Source: Chlorogloeopsis sp038404745
GTDB lineage: Bacteria; Cyanobacteriota; Cyanobacteriia; Cyanobacteriales; Nostocaceae
Length of the DNA: 64,000 nucleotides
Assembly (NCBI RefSeq): GCF_038404745.2
Contig: NZ_JAYKTT020000075.1
Location: forward strand, 41,983 to 105,982
Reading direction: 5' to 3'
In this document: positions 36,597 to 45,902 of the stretch, one piece after another
How positions within the stretch are numbered: position 1 is the stretch's first letter
Layout of the letters: each line of letters begins with the position of its first letter
Program-made: the position numbers and the translations under genes
The notes under the pieces: model-generated
Told to the model about the DNA's origin: nothing
The model's database searches: none
Seen by the model: the letters and a program-made list of their open reading frames with translations, nothing else

Positions 36597-37637
36597 TTAA
36601 AAGATGTACAAATTAAGTGTAAGAGTGAACAAGAATGTCAATAGTGCTGGTAAAGCAAATAAGTAAAAGATAGCTTGGGGTTTAAATATTGATAACAAAA
36701 GACCAATAGCTTTAATATCAATCATTGGGCCAAATACTAGAAATGCTAATAGGGAACCACTGGTAAAGGTTGAGGCAAATGACAGAGCAAAAAAGGAATC
36801 GACGGTAGAACAAATTGATACCACTGCCGCTAATACCAACATAGCTGTAATAGAACTAACTGGCCCTGCACCTAGACTTAGAATTAATTCACGAGGGGCT
36901 AGCACTTGAATAGCCGCTGCGATCGCACTACCGATTACTAGTACTCCCCCTAACTCCCGCAGTTCTTGAATAGTATTTTCCATTACGAGGCGAAGTTTCG
37001 CTGCTAAGGGTTTACCGTAACTAGAAGCTGTGGCTTCAGCAGCAGTTTCTAAACGCACGGTTTGCCCTGCTCCCAATAGATATGTGCCTGACTGTAATAG
37101 GGCAGATGTGCCTACTTGCTGCTGTATTTGATAATTTTTGGAGCCACGTTGTGATTGTGTTTTTGAGGCTGAGTTAAATTTTAAATAACGAGCGATTGTT
37201 GGTTGAACAAAAGGAGTCAAGTCTTTTTGAAAGCTAAAGACGAAGGCAACAATAGTGGCGATCAATAGGGAAAACACTACACGTAATACTACTATTTCTG
37301 GCTGGTCGTGAAATGCTGTCCAAGTTGCCCATATGACAATTGGGTTAATGGTTGGTGCTGCTAGCAAAAAGCCAATTGCCACTGGTGTCGGTACTCCCTG
37401 TATCAATAACCGCCGCGCTACTGGCACGTTACCACACTCGCATACCGGGAACAAAAAGCCTACCATACTGCCAACTAACGCACCTATAAGTGGGTTCTTA
37501 GGCATTTTGTCTGCCAATTTGCGCTCATCAACAAAAAATAGCAGCAAACTGGAGAAAAACACTCCTAGCAGTAGAAAAGGCATCGCCTCGACTAGCAGAC
37601 TCAGAAATAGCGTAAAACCATTGTTAAATTGATTCAT
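36597..37637 (-). CDS. DUF318 / YcgR-like permease
   Basis: A 346-residue integral membrane protein with about eight helices (TLFLSLLVEAMPFLLLGVFF at the start). It carries the conserved PVCECGNVPVARRL motif with two Cys, typical of the UPF0718/ArsP-like permease family, and a second permease half with ICSTVDSFFALSF. A Gln/Ser-rich cytoplasmic loop of about 50 residues separates the halves. It is probably co-transcribed with the DUF1980 subunit. The ATG at 37637 is preferred to a TTG at 37652. Confidence 0.85.
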   Translation of the reverse strand: MNQFNNGFTLFLSLLVEAMPFLLLGVFFSSLLLFFVDERKLADKMPKNPLIGALVGSMVGFLFPVCECGNVPVARRLLIQGVPTPVAIGFLLAAPTINPIVIWATWTAFHDQPEIVVLRVVFSLLIATIVAFVFSFQKDLTPFVQPTIARYLKFNSASKTQSQRGSKNYQIQQQVGTSALLQSGTYLLGAGQTVRLETAAEATASSYGKPLAAKLRLVMENTIQELRELGGVLVIGSAIAAAIQVLAPRELILSLGAGPVSSITAMLVLAAVVSICSTVDSFFALSFASTFTSGSLLAFLVFGPMIDIKAIGLLLSIFKPQAIFYLFALPALLTFLFTLTLNLYIF

Positions 37638-38441
37638 GGGCGTCGCTGTCAAAAGCGGTTTTGAATTTTAAGGTTCTGCCAAGTCATTCTATCGGAATGG
37701 GGATTACAAACAAGTGCAGATAATTAAAGTTCCATTAAACTATCGGTAAATACTCGGTTTGTCAGATAAGCATTGAAAGCTTGCAAACCACTACTGAGCA
37801 TGGATACTTTGTTTTAATTCAGCTATGTTTATCAATGAATCCTATACATAGATAGCGAAAGTTCAAAAATGGTTCCTATTTGAGAACTTCAGTAGCTATT
37901 CTAATTTATTACTTTTTCTTATATTTATATTAAACTAACTCAATCTGATCTGGCTGTCTACGTATTTTCATCAATAGTTTACATTCTTTCCAAGAGGTAA
38001 GGAACATAGATAGTTCAGCACCCATACATTAATATTTAGTTGTTGTTCAAAAGGAATCAAATCGATGTCTTCCTTACCTTTTACAAAGTTCCCTTACCTT
38101 AATAAATAATCTATTTTGCACAACTACTTATTACTGATTATGAGTAAATGGCTATTTATGCAAACTATGTTTTGAGGTTCTACTACAATAATTTTCAAAC
38201 TGCAATACCAAAATGGGAGAAATTATAGTAAGTGAATAATTGCTTGTATATAAATAAATACAATTCTTACACTTAGATTCTTAAGTGTAAACAATGATTA
38301 AGATTTATTAGCCACAATCGGGTATTTACATTGCTTGGTACCTATGCACTAGCAAAAAATATACTATTTATTAAAAAAATACTTAAGTAATTTTATTTAT
38401 GATTCTCTATTTTTCGATAATCAATAAAGACAGAGGCTAAA
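37638..38441. other. Long AT-rich spacer between divergent genes
   Basis: This 800-bp spacer carries presumed promoters for the permease gene and for the histidine kinase. Apart from the inverted repeat at 38267-38290, no gene, RNA or Zur-like box was recognised. Confidence 0.4.
38267..38290. promoter_or_regulatory. 9-bp inverted repeat upstream of the CBS-like kinase
   Basis: TTACACTTA (38267-38275) and TAAGTGTAA (38282-38290) are perfect complements with a 6-base spacer, about 150 bp before the kinase start. The A/T-ended palindrome with a fixed spacer looks like a dimeric regulator site; the regulator is unknown. Confidence 0.4.
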
Positions 38442-39845
38442 ATGTTAGCTTATTGTTTCTCAAGATTAGAAGAAATAGGGTGCTCAATGACACAAAAGTT
38501 TCGTCCAGATATATCACCACCATTTTTGTCTGGTGGTAGCGATCGCGATCTAAATTTACAATCTACTCTCCAGGAATTACAGCTTTATAACTTCCAAGTC
38601 GAAACTAGCGCTACAGCGGCAGAGGTGGCGAAAGTATTTGAAAAATACCCACTTTTGCCGGGAGTAGTTTTAGTAGAAGAGGGAAATTACACTGGCATGA
38701 TTTCGCGGCGGAGATTGCTGGAATTATTTATTCGCCCTTACGGACAAGAGTTGTTTTTTCAGCAATCACTAGCTATTTTTTACAGCTATGCTCGTACACC
38801 AGTTCTATTGCTTGCTGATAGTACATCGATTTTGGCAGCTATGCAATTAGCAATGAGGCGATCGCCTGAATTGATGGCAGAACCAGTAGTTGTAAAAACA
38901 GAATCTGATATTTACTTTTTATTAGATGTACAGGAATTGAATATTGCTTGCTGGCAAATTCGGGGCATAGAAACTCAGGTACGTTATGAACGCAGCCAAA
39001 TTCAAATGATTCAAAATGATAAGATGGCAAGCTTAGGGCGATTAGTAGATGGAATTGCCCATGAAATTTTAGATCCGGTAGGATTTATTTGGGGTAACTT
39101 AACTTATATATCGAAATATAGCCAGGATCTGCTTAAATTAATAGCAGTTTGCGAAAAAACATTTCCTGAGCTTACTAAAGAAATTATTTATTTTAAAGAG
39201 GAGATTGAATTTGATTTTATCGAACAAGATTTATCACGAGTACTTACTAGTGTATATACTGGTGCAGAAAGATTAAAAAAACTTGTCACCAGTTTACAAA
39301 ATTTTTGCCATATCGATGAAGTTTATCCCAAGCCAGCAGATTTACACAGATGTATAGACAATATTTTACTACTAATAAATAGCCGGATCAAAAAAGAAAT
39401 TCAAGTTATTAAAAACTATGGTCATCTTCCACCTGTATATTGTTTTATTGGTCAACTTCACCAAGTGTTTATGAATATTTTGAGCCAAGCTGTAGATGTT
39501 TTACTTGATGAGGCAGTAAGACTTCAGCTTAATCAAGCTGTGGATGGAAAAGTCGAAATTCCTCGAATTGAGATTAACACATCAGTCATTTCTCAACCAT
39601 CCCATAACCCACAAATACCCGATTCTCGTTGGGTTTCAATTCGTATCACTGATAATGGCCCCGGTATGTCCAAAGAGTTTCAACAGCAAATAATTGAATC
39701 TTTTTCGGTAGAAAAAAGGGCTGATAAAGAAACTAGTTTAGCAGTAAGTTATAGAATTGTCACAGCAAGGCATGGTGGTAAATTTCATTTACGTTCAGAA
39801 GTTGGTATAGGCACTGAATTTGAAATTTTATTACCTTTAGTATAA
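38442..39845 (+). CDS. Sensor histidine kinase with CBS-like N-terminus
   Basis: A 467-residue cytoplasmic kinase. The first 170 residues resemble paired CBS-type ligand domains (ATAAEVAKVFEKYPLLPGVV, LLADSTSILAAMQLAMRRSP). The DHp helix contains H-box GIAHEILDPVGFIWGNL with the phospho-His. HATPase boxes: N (FMNILSQAVDVLL), G1 (ITDNGPGM), and the G2 region is poor (KETSLAVSYRIV). No response regulator is adjacent. AGAGG lies close upstream of the ATG at 38442; a second ATG at 38487 is possible. Confidence 0.8.
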   Translation: MLAYCFSRLEEIGCSMTQKFRPDISPPFLSGGSDRDLNLQSTLQELQLYNFQVETSATAAEVAKVFEKYPLLPGVVLVEEGNYTGMISRRRLLELFIRPYGQELFFQQSLAIFYSYARTPVLLLADSTSILAAMQLAMRRSPELMAEPVVVKTESDIYFLLDVQELNIACWQIRGIETQVRYERSQIQMIQNDKMASLGRLVDGIAHEILDPVGFIWGNLTYISKYSQDLLKLIAVCEKTFPELTKEIIYFKEEIEFDFIEQDLSRVLTSVYTGAERLKKLVTSLQNFCHIDEVYPKPADLHRCIDNILLLINSRIKKEIQVIKNYGHLPPVYCFIGQLHQVFMNILSQAVDVLLDEAVRLQLNQAVDGKVEIPRIEINTSVISQPSHNPQIPDSRWVSIRITDNGPGMSKEFQQQIIESFSVEKRADKETSLAVSYRIVTARHGGKFHLRSEVGIGTEFEILLPLV

Positions 39846-39870
39846 GAGCCTAAAGCTACCACAAACAACT

Positions 39871-39899
39871 CTCGTTACCAGGCTCAATCTAGTAACGAG
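39871..39899. repeat. Dispersed palindrome, CGTTACCAGG family
   Basis: CTCGTTACCAG and CTAGTAACGAG pair with one mismatch around a short loop. It lies 25 bp after the kinase stop, where it may also act as a 3' mRNA hairpin. It is related to the perfect copy at 24480-24504. Confidence 0.6.
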
Positions 39900-40011
39900 A
39901 AATAGAACAACGGTGCTCTCTCAGTAAATTTTATTTTTCTACATAGAAGACAAGATGGGTGAAGAGTAGAATCAAGTAATCCTCCGTTTCCTGTCTCCTG
40001 TCACCCATTAT

Positions 40012-40878
40012 CTACCTAATTGATGTACGTTCAAACCATTCCTGGTATTTTTGTCTGTTTTCCTCATCTTCAACAGAAATAGTTACTCGTACTTTCTTAC
40101 AGCCGTGATTTTTCTCTAAAGCGATCGCATTTAGAAGTAAACTAGCAATTTTAGGCGAATTAAAATCACCACTCACAGTTAAATTACCATCCAGAATGTT
40201 AACAGTAGGTTGCTCTAACTCTGTTAATTCAATACTAGAAAGTTCCTCTTGACTTAAATTAATTTCAGCGAGTTGTTTATGTTCTGGGCTTACTTGTTCA
40301 ACAATAAGCTTCTCATATTTAACTGGAATTTGTACTATCCGAGTTTCAATTTCTTTACGAACAATTACATCACCTACTTTCCGCTTGTTTCGGTCAACAA
40401 TTATTCTTTCTCCTAGCAAACGAACAATTTCTTCTTCAGTTACATTTTCTGAAGCCTTAAAATCTAAAGTTGGACTTTGAGCTTGTGAATTAATAATTTC
40501 GGTAGTGTTAGTTTGCTCTAACTTTTGAGTACCGTCAGTTATTTCGGATTGGTAATATTCTGGCATATGCTCTAACTGTGATTGTTCTATGTCTAGAAAT
40601 ACCGATTTTGTTGCTACGTCAATTCTTTTGATTAGCTTACTAGATAATAGAAAGTAATGGTGATTTTCTTCTTTAGGCTTTACATCTCCATCTTGATGTT
40701 CCAAAATTTGAGAAACCATCAAATTGAGTTGATGATGAAAATCAAGAATTAAATCTTTTACTCTCCCTATAAGTTTACCGTGCTTATCTAATACCGCAAA
40801 ATTTCTAATCCTTCTGATTAAATTATTAAGCAAAGTATTAATATGTTCTTTGTTGGGAGTAATAGAGTTAGAAAACAT
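40012..40878 (-). CDS. PRC-barrel/DUF2382 domain protein (divergent paralogue)
   Basis: A 288-residue soluble protein. The N-terminal segment (NFAVLDKHGKLIGRVKDLIL) is PRC-barrel-like. From about 150 it has the DUF2382 core with the motif VRLLGERIIVDRNKRKVGDV and a RKEIETRIVQIPVKYE strand pair. The C-terminus (TVNILDGNLTVSGDFN; KVRVTISVEDEENRQKYQEW) differs from the two neighbours. DUF2382 proteins are often linked to stress and desiccation; the biochemical function is unknown. Confidence 0.8.
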   Translation of the reverse strand: MFSNSITPNKEHINTLLNNLIRRIRNFAVLDKHGKLIGRVKDLILDFHHQLNLMVSQILEHQDGDVKPKEENHHYFLLSSKLIKRIDVATKSVFLDIEQSQLEHMPEYYQSEITDGTQKLEQTNTTEIINSQAQSPTLDFKASENVTEEEIVRLLGERIIVDRNKRKVGDVIVRKEIETRIVQIPVKYEKLIVEQVSPEHKQLAEINLSQEELSSIELTELEQPTVNILDGNLTVSGDFNSPKIASLLLNAIALEKNHGCKKVRVTISVEDEENRQKYQEWFERTSIR

Positions 40879-41144
40879 AATCGATTATTTTATAAGTTGT
40901 TTGTTTATTAAGTAAGTAGTTATAAGTTAGTATTTCAAATATCTCAGATTCTTGTTGAAAGTTTTTTGAGACAGCTTTCTAGATTAGAAATTTATTTATC
41001 TATTACTATTACTAGTACAAGTAAAGCTACTCATTGGACTCTACTTGTACTAATTTAGATTGGTGATGAGTTTTGAGTCTATAGCCCAAAGTGAATATTT
41101 AATGGACTATAGACTACTAACTAAGCTAAGGCAGTCTGATTTTA

Positions 41145-42065
41145 TTATCTTTCACGCTCGTCTATAGGCAAATTAGGAGCGTTGATATCCAATTCTTCCC
41201 GACGAACTGTTTCTTGAGCTTCAACAGTATCATGCTCCACTTCTTTTCTGACTCTGACTTCTTCACGTACTACAGCTTCTTTGCGAATATCAGGAGTTTC
41301 TTCATAGATTTCCACACGAGCAACTTCACCTTCGCGGAAGTTAGCTTCACCAGGAGCAACTGCTCTACCTGCATCTTGTGGAGTTACTCGCTCAACAACT
41401 ACTCGCTCTTTTTCTACCGGAACTGCAACTCGTGCTGTTTCGGTTTCAACATGCTTGCCAACTGTAACTTCTCCAACTTTACGGCGTTGTTTGTTGGCGA
41501 TTAACCGCTCTTCATACAGTCTGAGAGTTTGGTGATTTTGCTCATTCATCTCAAACAAAGATGGTTCCCGTTCATATGTATAGCTATCGCGATCATAAGC
41601 GGGAGTAGCAGCGGAAGTATATGCTGTAGAAGTGGGCTGATAAGGTATACCAACAGCACCTTCAAGAGGAGCAGAAGATTCTAGAGGAGCAGATTTATCT
41701 ACTGCTGCGGGATTACGGTATACACCGCGTACTCGTTCTTCGTAATCGTAATCAACAGTTTGTAGCTCGTCGTATTCAGGTAAATTATCTGCTTGTTCTC
41801 TTGTCATACCAATGGCATATACGCGATCAGCAGCACGATCTACGCGGGAACGTCCAACTGGTAATAATACTTTCTTACCAAAAATCCAAAAGCCCATATC
41901 CACTACTAGATAGCGGAAACGGCCATTTTCGTCTACTAAGACATCACTAACAGTACCAACCTTCTCATCACTACCTTCTGCATAGACACCCATTCCTTTG
42001 ATGTCATTACCTTCAAAGCTGTTTTTATAGTCAGGATCAAAATCTGTGAGTTTATAAAGAGCCAT
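41145..42065 (-). CDS. PRC-barrel + DUF2382 protein
   Basis: A 306-residue acidic soluble protein. It begins MALYKLTDFDPDYKNSF. The PRC-barrel spans about 10-95 (KVGTVSDVLVDENGRFRYLV), followed by a disordered Ala/Pro/Ser linker. The DUF2382 domain (about 180-300) has the core LYEERLIANKQRRKVGEV and two heptad-like VRKEVEHDTVEAQETVRREE tails. It is closely related to the gene at 42362-43204. The strongly charged, repetitive tail suggests a surface- or envelope-associated stress protein. Confidence 0.88.
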   Translation of the reverse strand: MALYKLTDFDPDYKNSFEGNDIKGMGVYAEGSDEKVGTVSDVLVDENGRFRYLVVDMGFWIFGKKVLLPVGRSRVDRAADRVYAIGMTREQADNLPEYDELQTVDYDYEERVRGVYRNPAAVDKSAPLESSAPLEGAVGIPYQPTSTAYTSAATPAYDRDSYTYEREPSLFEMNEQNHQTLRLYEERLIANKQRRKVGEVTVGKHVETETARVAVPVEKERVVVERVTPQDAGRAVAPGEANFREGEVARVEIYEETPDIRKEAVVREEVRVRKEVEHDTVEAQETVRREELDINAPNLPIDERER

Positions 42066-42361
42066 GTCAATTCTCCCAAACGGTTTTATCTTGTCAATAC
42101 TAGACTAAGCAAATATGAAAATTTACCCATCTTTCTAACGAAAGAGTTAGTTGTTTCTAGATATAATCTATTGGCATATTTTTAATGTTTTTAGCATAAC
42201 TCATAGAGAATTTAATGATTATTATAGTTTTCTTAATTATGAATATATTTACGATTTTATAAGAACAAAGCAGGCAGAAATAAGTAATTTATCTGCCTGC
42301 ATAAATCCAATTTAAATTAGAAAGTATGTTCTAATTTTTTGCTTTATTAGAACAATTAAGA

Positions 42362-43204
42362 TTAAATTGTGTCAGTTCTATTTGCACCAGTCTCATCTAT
42401 CGGTAAATCGCCTTCAGTCTTGATATCTAATTCTTCACGACGAATTGTTTCTTGAGCTTCAACAGTATCTCTATCCACTACTTTTTTAACGCGAACTTCT
42501 TCACGTACAAATGCTTCTTTGTGAATTTCAGGTGTTTCTTCGTAAATTTCTATGCGTGCTACTTCTCCTTCTTGGAATTGAAGCTCGCTTGGATTAACTA
42601 CTGTTTCTCCTGCTGTAGGAGTGACTCGTTCAATTACAATTCGCTCTCTTTCAATAGGTATGGAAACTTGTGCGGTTTCAGTTTCTATGTGTTTGCCAAC
42701 AGCTACTTCTCCAGTTTTGACACGATTTTTGTTAGCAATTAAACGTTCCTCATATAATTTAATAGTTTGATGCTTCTGTTCATTTAAATTGTATAAGTCT
42801 GCGTCTTGTTGATAAGTATAAGAATCGCGATCATAATTTATATTGGTTCCTAAAGGACGATAAGTTCTGCGTACCTGTTCTTCATAATCATAATCAACAG
42901 CCATGTTGTCTCTGTATTCAGGTAACTGCATTACTTGCTCTCTGCTCAGACCATCTACAGTTACGCGCCGGCCATTATAATCTATATGGGAAAGACCGAT
43001 AGGTAATAATATTCTTTTGCTAGTAACATCTACTTCGCTATCAATTACTAAATAGCGAAAACGTCCATCTGCGTCTACTAGTGTATCAATGACTGTGCCA
43101 ATTTTAGTTCCTCCTTGAGTATAGAGAGGCAAACCTTGGATATCATCGCCACCAAAAGTTTCGCGGTAGTTAGGGTCAAAGTCTGCAAGTTTATAGAGAG
43201 GCAT
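42362..43204 (-). CDS. PRC-barrel + DUF2382 protein
   Basis: A 280-residue paralogue of the preceding gene with the same layout: MPLYKLADFDPNYRETFGGD, PRC-barrel (KIGTVIDTLVDADGRFRYLV), linker, and DUF2382 core LYEERLIANKNRVKTGEV. The ATG at 43204 is chosen because it aligns with the paralogue's start; an ATG at 43237 would add 11 residues. The three DUF2382 genes lie head to tail, each with its own leader of 270-300 bp, so separate promoters are likely. Confidence 0.88.
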   Translation of the reverse strand: MPLYKLADFDPNYRETFGGDDIQGLPLYTQGGTKIGTVIDTLVDADGRFRYLVIDSEVDVTSKRILLPIGLSHIDYNGRRVTVDGLSREQVMQLPEYRDNMAVDYDYEEQVRRTYRPLGTNINYDRDSYTYQQDADLYNLNEQKHQTIKLYEERLIANKNRVKTGEVAVGKHIETETAQVSIPIERERIVIERVTPTAGETVVNPSELQFQEGEVARIEIYEETPEIHKEAFVREEVRVKKVVDRDTVEAQETIRREELDIKTEGDLPIDETGANRTDTI

Positions 43205-43542
43205 AGAATTATTACCAAAATTTTTAAAGAACTTCATACCTTAACTAGCCTAAAAATTTATTTGTTTGTTTTCCTCTCGCTAGCGAATGAAATTGCTTAA
43301 TTACTCAGTATTCCATAGTTATATATCTCAACATCCCATATTCTTTAGTTTTGATCTAATAGCTCTCCTTCAGACGCGATTAATCGCTTAGATACTGTTT
43401 TTTTTGATTAAAATCATTTTTTTTAATAAAATCTATCTGTGGTTAGAGGATTCAAGTATTTATTGTTTACACACTCTCATTTCGCCACATTAATTTTGAT
43501 ATAGATTTTCAGTCACTGATTTTTTTAAATTCACACTTAGTA
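43205..43542. other. Spacer with a 12-bp palindrome before the aldolase gene
   Basis: AT-rich spacer between divergent genes. GCGATTAATCGC at 43376-43387 is a perfect palindrome about 155 bp upstream of the aldolase start and a possible operator. Nothing else is recognised. Confidence 0.35.
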
Positions 43543-44178
43543 ATGTCAAATCACCCTTGGTTAACCCTGGCGCAAAAATACCGAGCGATCGCAGTGATTC
43601 GCGCTTCAACTCTAGAGCTTGGACGTCACATGGCTTTGGCTGTAGCATCTGGGGGAATGCATTTAATCGAAATTACTTGGAATAGTGCCAATGCCGCTGA
43701 GTTAATCGGTAAACTCCGCTTAGAATTACCTGACTGTGTGATTGGTACAGGAACACTGTTAAATTTGCAACATATGCATCAAGCAATCTCCGCCGGTGCA
43801 CAATTTCTATTTACACCTCACGTTGACAGAGCTATGATTCAAGTTGCCATTGAGCAACATCTACCTATTATCCCAGGGGCGCTTTCTCCTACGGAAATTG
43901 TAAGTGCGTGGAATGATGGTGCAACCTGCGTCAAGGTATTTCCCGTGCAAGCAGTAGGAGGGGCAAAGTATATAAAAAGTTTACAAGGGCCATTAGGACA
44001 TATTCCTTTAATTCCTACTGGCGGCGTCACATTAGAAAATGCAAGGGAATTTTTACAAGCGGGAGCGATCGCTGTGGGTTTAAGCGGTGAGTTATTTCCC
44101 AAACAGTTTGTAGAAGTTGGAGACTGGCAAGCAATTTCTAGGCAGGCGAAAATCTTGATGGCTTCACTAAGGGTGTAA
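43543..44178 (+). CDS. eda: KDPG/KHG aldolase
   Basis: A 211-residue class I aldolase that splits 2-keto-3-deoxy-6-phosphogluconate to pyruvate and glyceraldehyde-3-phosphate (Entner-Doudoroff route). It shows the catalytic Glu in HLIEITWNS, the GTGTLL loop, the Schiff-base Lys in TCVKVFPVQ and the phosphate loop PTGGVTLENAREF. No edd gene is near. A 7-bp hairpin (ACACCCT/AGGGTGT, 44189-44205) and a repeat cluster follow the stop. Confidence 0.92.
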   Translation: MSNHPWLTLAQKYRAIAVIRASTLELGRHMALAVASGGMHLIEITWNSANAAELIGKLRLELPDCVIGTGTLLNLQHMHQAISAGAQFLFTPHVDRAMIQVAIEQHLPIIPGALSPTEIVSAWNDGATCVKVFPVQAVGGAKYIKSLQGPLGHIPLIPTGGVTLENAREFLQAGAIAVGLSGELFPKQFVEVGDWQAISRQAKILMASLRV

Positions 44179-44213
44179 CTAAAATCCAACACCCTAGAAG
44201 GGTGTCGCTATAT

Positions 44214-44385
44214 ATCTACTTACCCTGCGGGAACTCCTACGGCAAACAGAAGCCACTACCTACGGAAGCCGTACCTACCCTACCCTGCGGGAACCCCTTT
44301 CGGGGAACGGGAACAGCTTCGCTGAACGGAAGCCGCTTCGCGTCTACGTGTCTACCCGTAGGGTACAAAGGCTGCCTCCTCAGCC
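44214..44385. repeat. GC-rich dispersed repeat cluster
   Basis: Iterated TACCCTGCGGGAA, GGAAGCCG, CCCTTTCGGGG and CGCGTCTACG words, far more GC-rich than the surroundings and able to form several small stems. The apparent ORF through it (44202-44390) is repeat translation, not a gene. A related block lies at 32190-32230. Confidence 0.65.
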
Positions 44386-44397
44386 TGTAAGAATTTC

Positions 44398-44423
44398 AGC
44401 CCACGGAGGTGGGCTTTATTTTT
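44398..44423 (+). terminator. Hairpin with T-tract after the repeat cluster
   Basis: AGCCCAC (44398-44404), loop GGAG, GTGGGCT (44409-44415), then TTATTTTT. This motif (CCCACGGAGGTGGG) is itself common between genes in Nostocales, and here it would terminate transcripts coming from the aldolase gene. Confidence 0.65.
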
Positions 44424-44686
44424 GATCTTGAAAATGGGAACTCTATGAATGAAGAGTACTTGGTGCATTCATAGAGGGAAAACCATGTTAGTGACTTTAA
44501 AGATTCCAAACTACTACTTGAGCTACTACGAATAAAGCAGCCATTCTGTGCATTTTGACAATTATGAATCTGGACAACTGCTATAGGATGAAATGAGAAA
44601 ACTCATGCCTGTTGCAGCAATCGAGTCAAAATCTGAGCGAGAAAAGTAAAATTTTCCCAAAAATTTGTCATCTTGGTGTAACAGTC

Positions 44687-45199
44687 ATGAAAAATCTACT
44701 TTCCCCGAATTGGGTGCGTTGCTCAAAAACACTCCTCGCGAGTGTGGCATTATCTATAAGTATTTTTGGCACCAGTTCACAGGAGATATGGGCGCAATCT
44801 AAACCTCAGGTGATTAGACAAGCGATCGCCAATCTTCAAGAAACTGAAAAACGCTGGATACAAATCAACCTCTCACAACAAAAATTAATTGCTTGGGAAG
44901 GCAAAAAACCTGTTTTTGCAGTCATTGTCTCCACAGGCAAAAAATCTACTCCCACTCGTACTGGTGTTTTTCAAATTCAAACTAAACTCAGGAAAACTCG
45001 GATGCGCGGTAGAGATTATGACGTTCCTAACGTTCCATATACAATGTTTTATCAAGGAAATTATGCCATTCACGGAGCATACTGGCATCGAAGATTTGGC
45101 ACACCTGTTAGTCATGGCTGTGTAAACGTTGCACCCAATCACGCTAAATGGCTATTTAATTGGGCATCGATAGGTACACCAGTAGTTGTTCATAGATAG
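44687..45199 (+). CDS. L,D-transpeptidase (YkuD), secreted
   Basis: A 170-residue periplasmic enzyme that forms 3-3 cross-links or attaches proteins to peptidoglycan. The signal peptide spans about 1-37 (LLASVALSISIFGTSSQEIWAQ). The YkuD domain follows with the strand WIQINLSQQKLIAWEGKK and active-site sequence HGAYWHRRFG then SHGCVNV, containing the catalytic His and Cys. The ATG at 44687 was chosen because it starts the signal peptide; an upstream frame extends to 44612. It is followed by a second YkuD gene after 48 bp. Confidence 0.88.
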   Translation: MKNLLSPNWVRCSKTLLASVALSISIFGTSSQEIWAQSKPQVIRQAIANLQETEKRWIQINLSQQKLIAWEGKKPVFAVIVSTGKKSTPTRTGVFQIQTKLRKTRMRGRDYDVPNVPYTMFYQGNYAIHGAYWHRRFGTPVSHGCVNVAPNHAKWLFNWASIGTPVVVHR

Positions 45200-45247
45200 T
45201 TTGAATCTTGGTTTGCGATCGCACAAAAGCTAGAAAGTAATACACAA

Positions 45248-45781
45248 ATGGCAAACTTGGTTGGTAGCAGTTGGGTTGGTTGGTTAGGAGCTTTGTTTGC
45301 GTCTGCGGGGTTAGTATTGGGAACTTCTTTTACTATTTTGAATTCCCGCATTTCTGTGTCTCACTTTTCCTATCGCTCATTCAACCCTGACTACTTCAGC
45401 AAACCCGAAACAGTAAAACAAGTAAAACCCCGCAAGAAAATTGTAATTGATTTATCCGAGCAACGGTTAGATGCATGGGAAGACAATAAACTTGTTCATT
45501 CTATAAGAGTTTCGACTGGTAAACGCTCAACTCCTACAAAAAAAGGTAACTTTCTCATTAGCACTAAATACCGCTCTGCCAGAATGCGAGGGCCGGGCTA
45601 CGATATTCCTAATGTTCCTTATACTATGTATTTTTTTCGAGGCTATGCTATTCATGGTGCTTTTTGGCATAACCGATTTGGTACTCCCGTGAGCCACGGT
45701 TGTGTCAATCTACCAGTGAAGGAAGCTCGCAAAATTTTCAATTGGGCTGAGATTGGTACTTTGGTAGTGGTGCGTAGGTAG
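45248..45781 (+). CDS. L,D-transpeptidase (YkuD), membrane-anchored
   Basis: A 177-residue paralogue of the preceding gene. The N-terminus has a membrane segment (WLGALFASAGLVLGTSFTIL), followed by the YkuD strand IVIDLSEQRLDAWEDNK, the VSTGKRSTPTKKG loop and catalytic HGAFWHNRFG then SHGCVNL. It probably acts at the outer face of the cytoplasmic membrane and is co-transcribed with the first copy. A strong terminator follows. Confidence 0.88.
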   Translation: MANLVGSSWVGWLGALFASAGLVLGTSFTILNSRISVSHFSYRSFNPDYFSKPETVKQVKPRKKIVIDLSEQRLDAWEDNKLVHSIRVSTGKRSTPTKKGNFLISTKYRSARMRGPGYDIPNVPYTMYFFRGYAIHGAFWHNRFGTPVSHGCVNLPVKEARKIFNWAEIGTLVVVRR

Positions 45782-45801
45782 GGAGTAAAGTGACAAACAA
45801 G

Positions 45802-45835
45802 ATCCCCGACTTTTCAAAAAAGTCGGGGATTTGTA
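45802..45835 (+). terminator. Strong terminator / dispersed hairpin, AAGTCGGGGAT family
   Basis: ATCCCCGACTTTT (45802-45814) pairs perfectly with AAAAGTCGGGGAT (45818-45830) over 13 bp with a 3-base loop, then TTG. A near-identical hairpin occurs at 53884-53914, so the terminator belongs to a repeated element. Confidence 0.75.
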
Positions 45836-45902
45836 TCTTTACATCTTCTAAGTAGCCGTCATGAATGAAAAAAACTTTTTCCTTCTGCTCCCTGCCTTCA
45901 AC

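Noticed and set aside
44202..44390. 62-codon plus-strand frame after eda
   Set aside because: It consists entirely of dispersed repeat words; the translation has no protein-like pattern.
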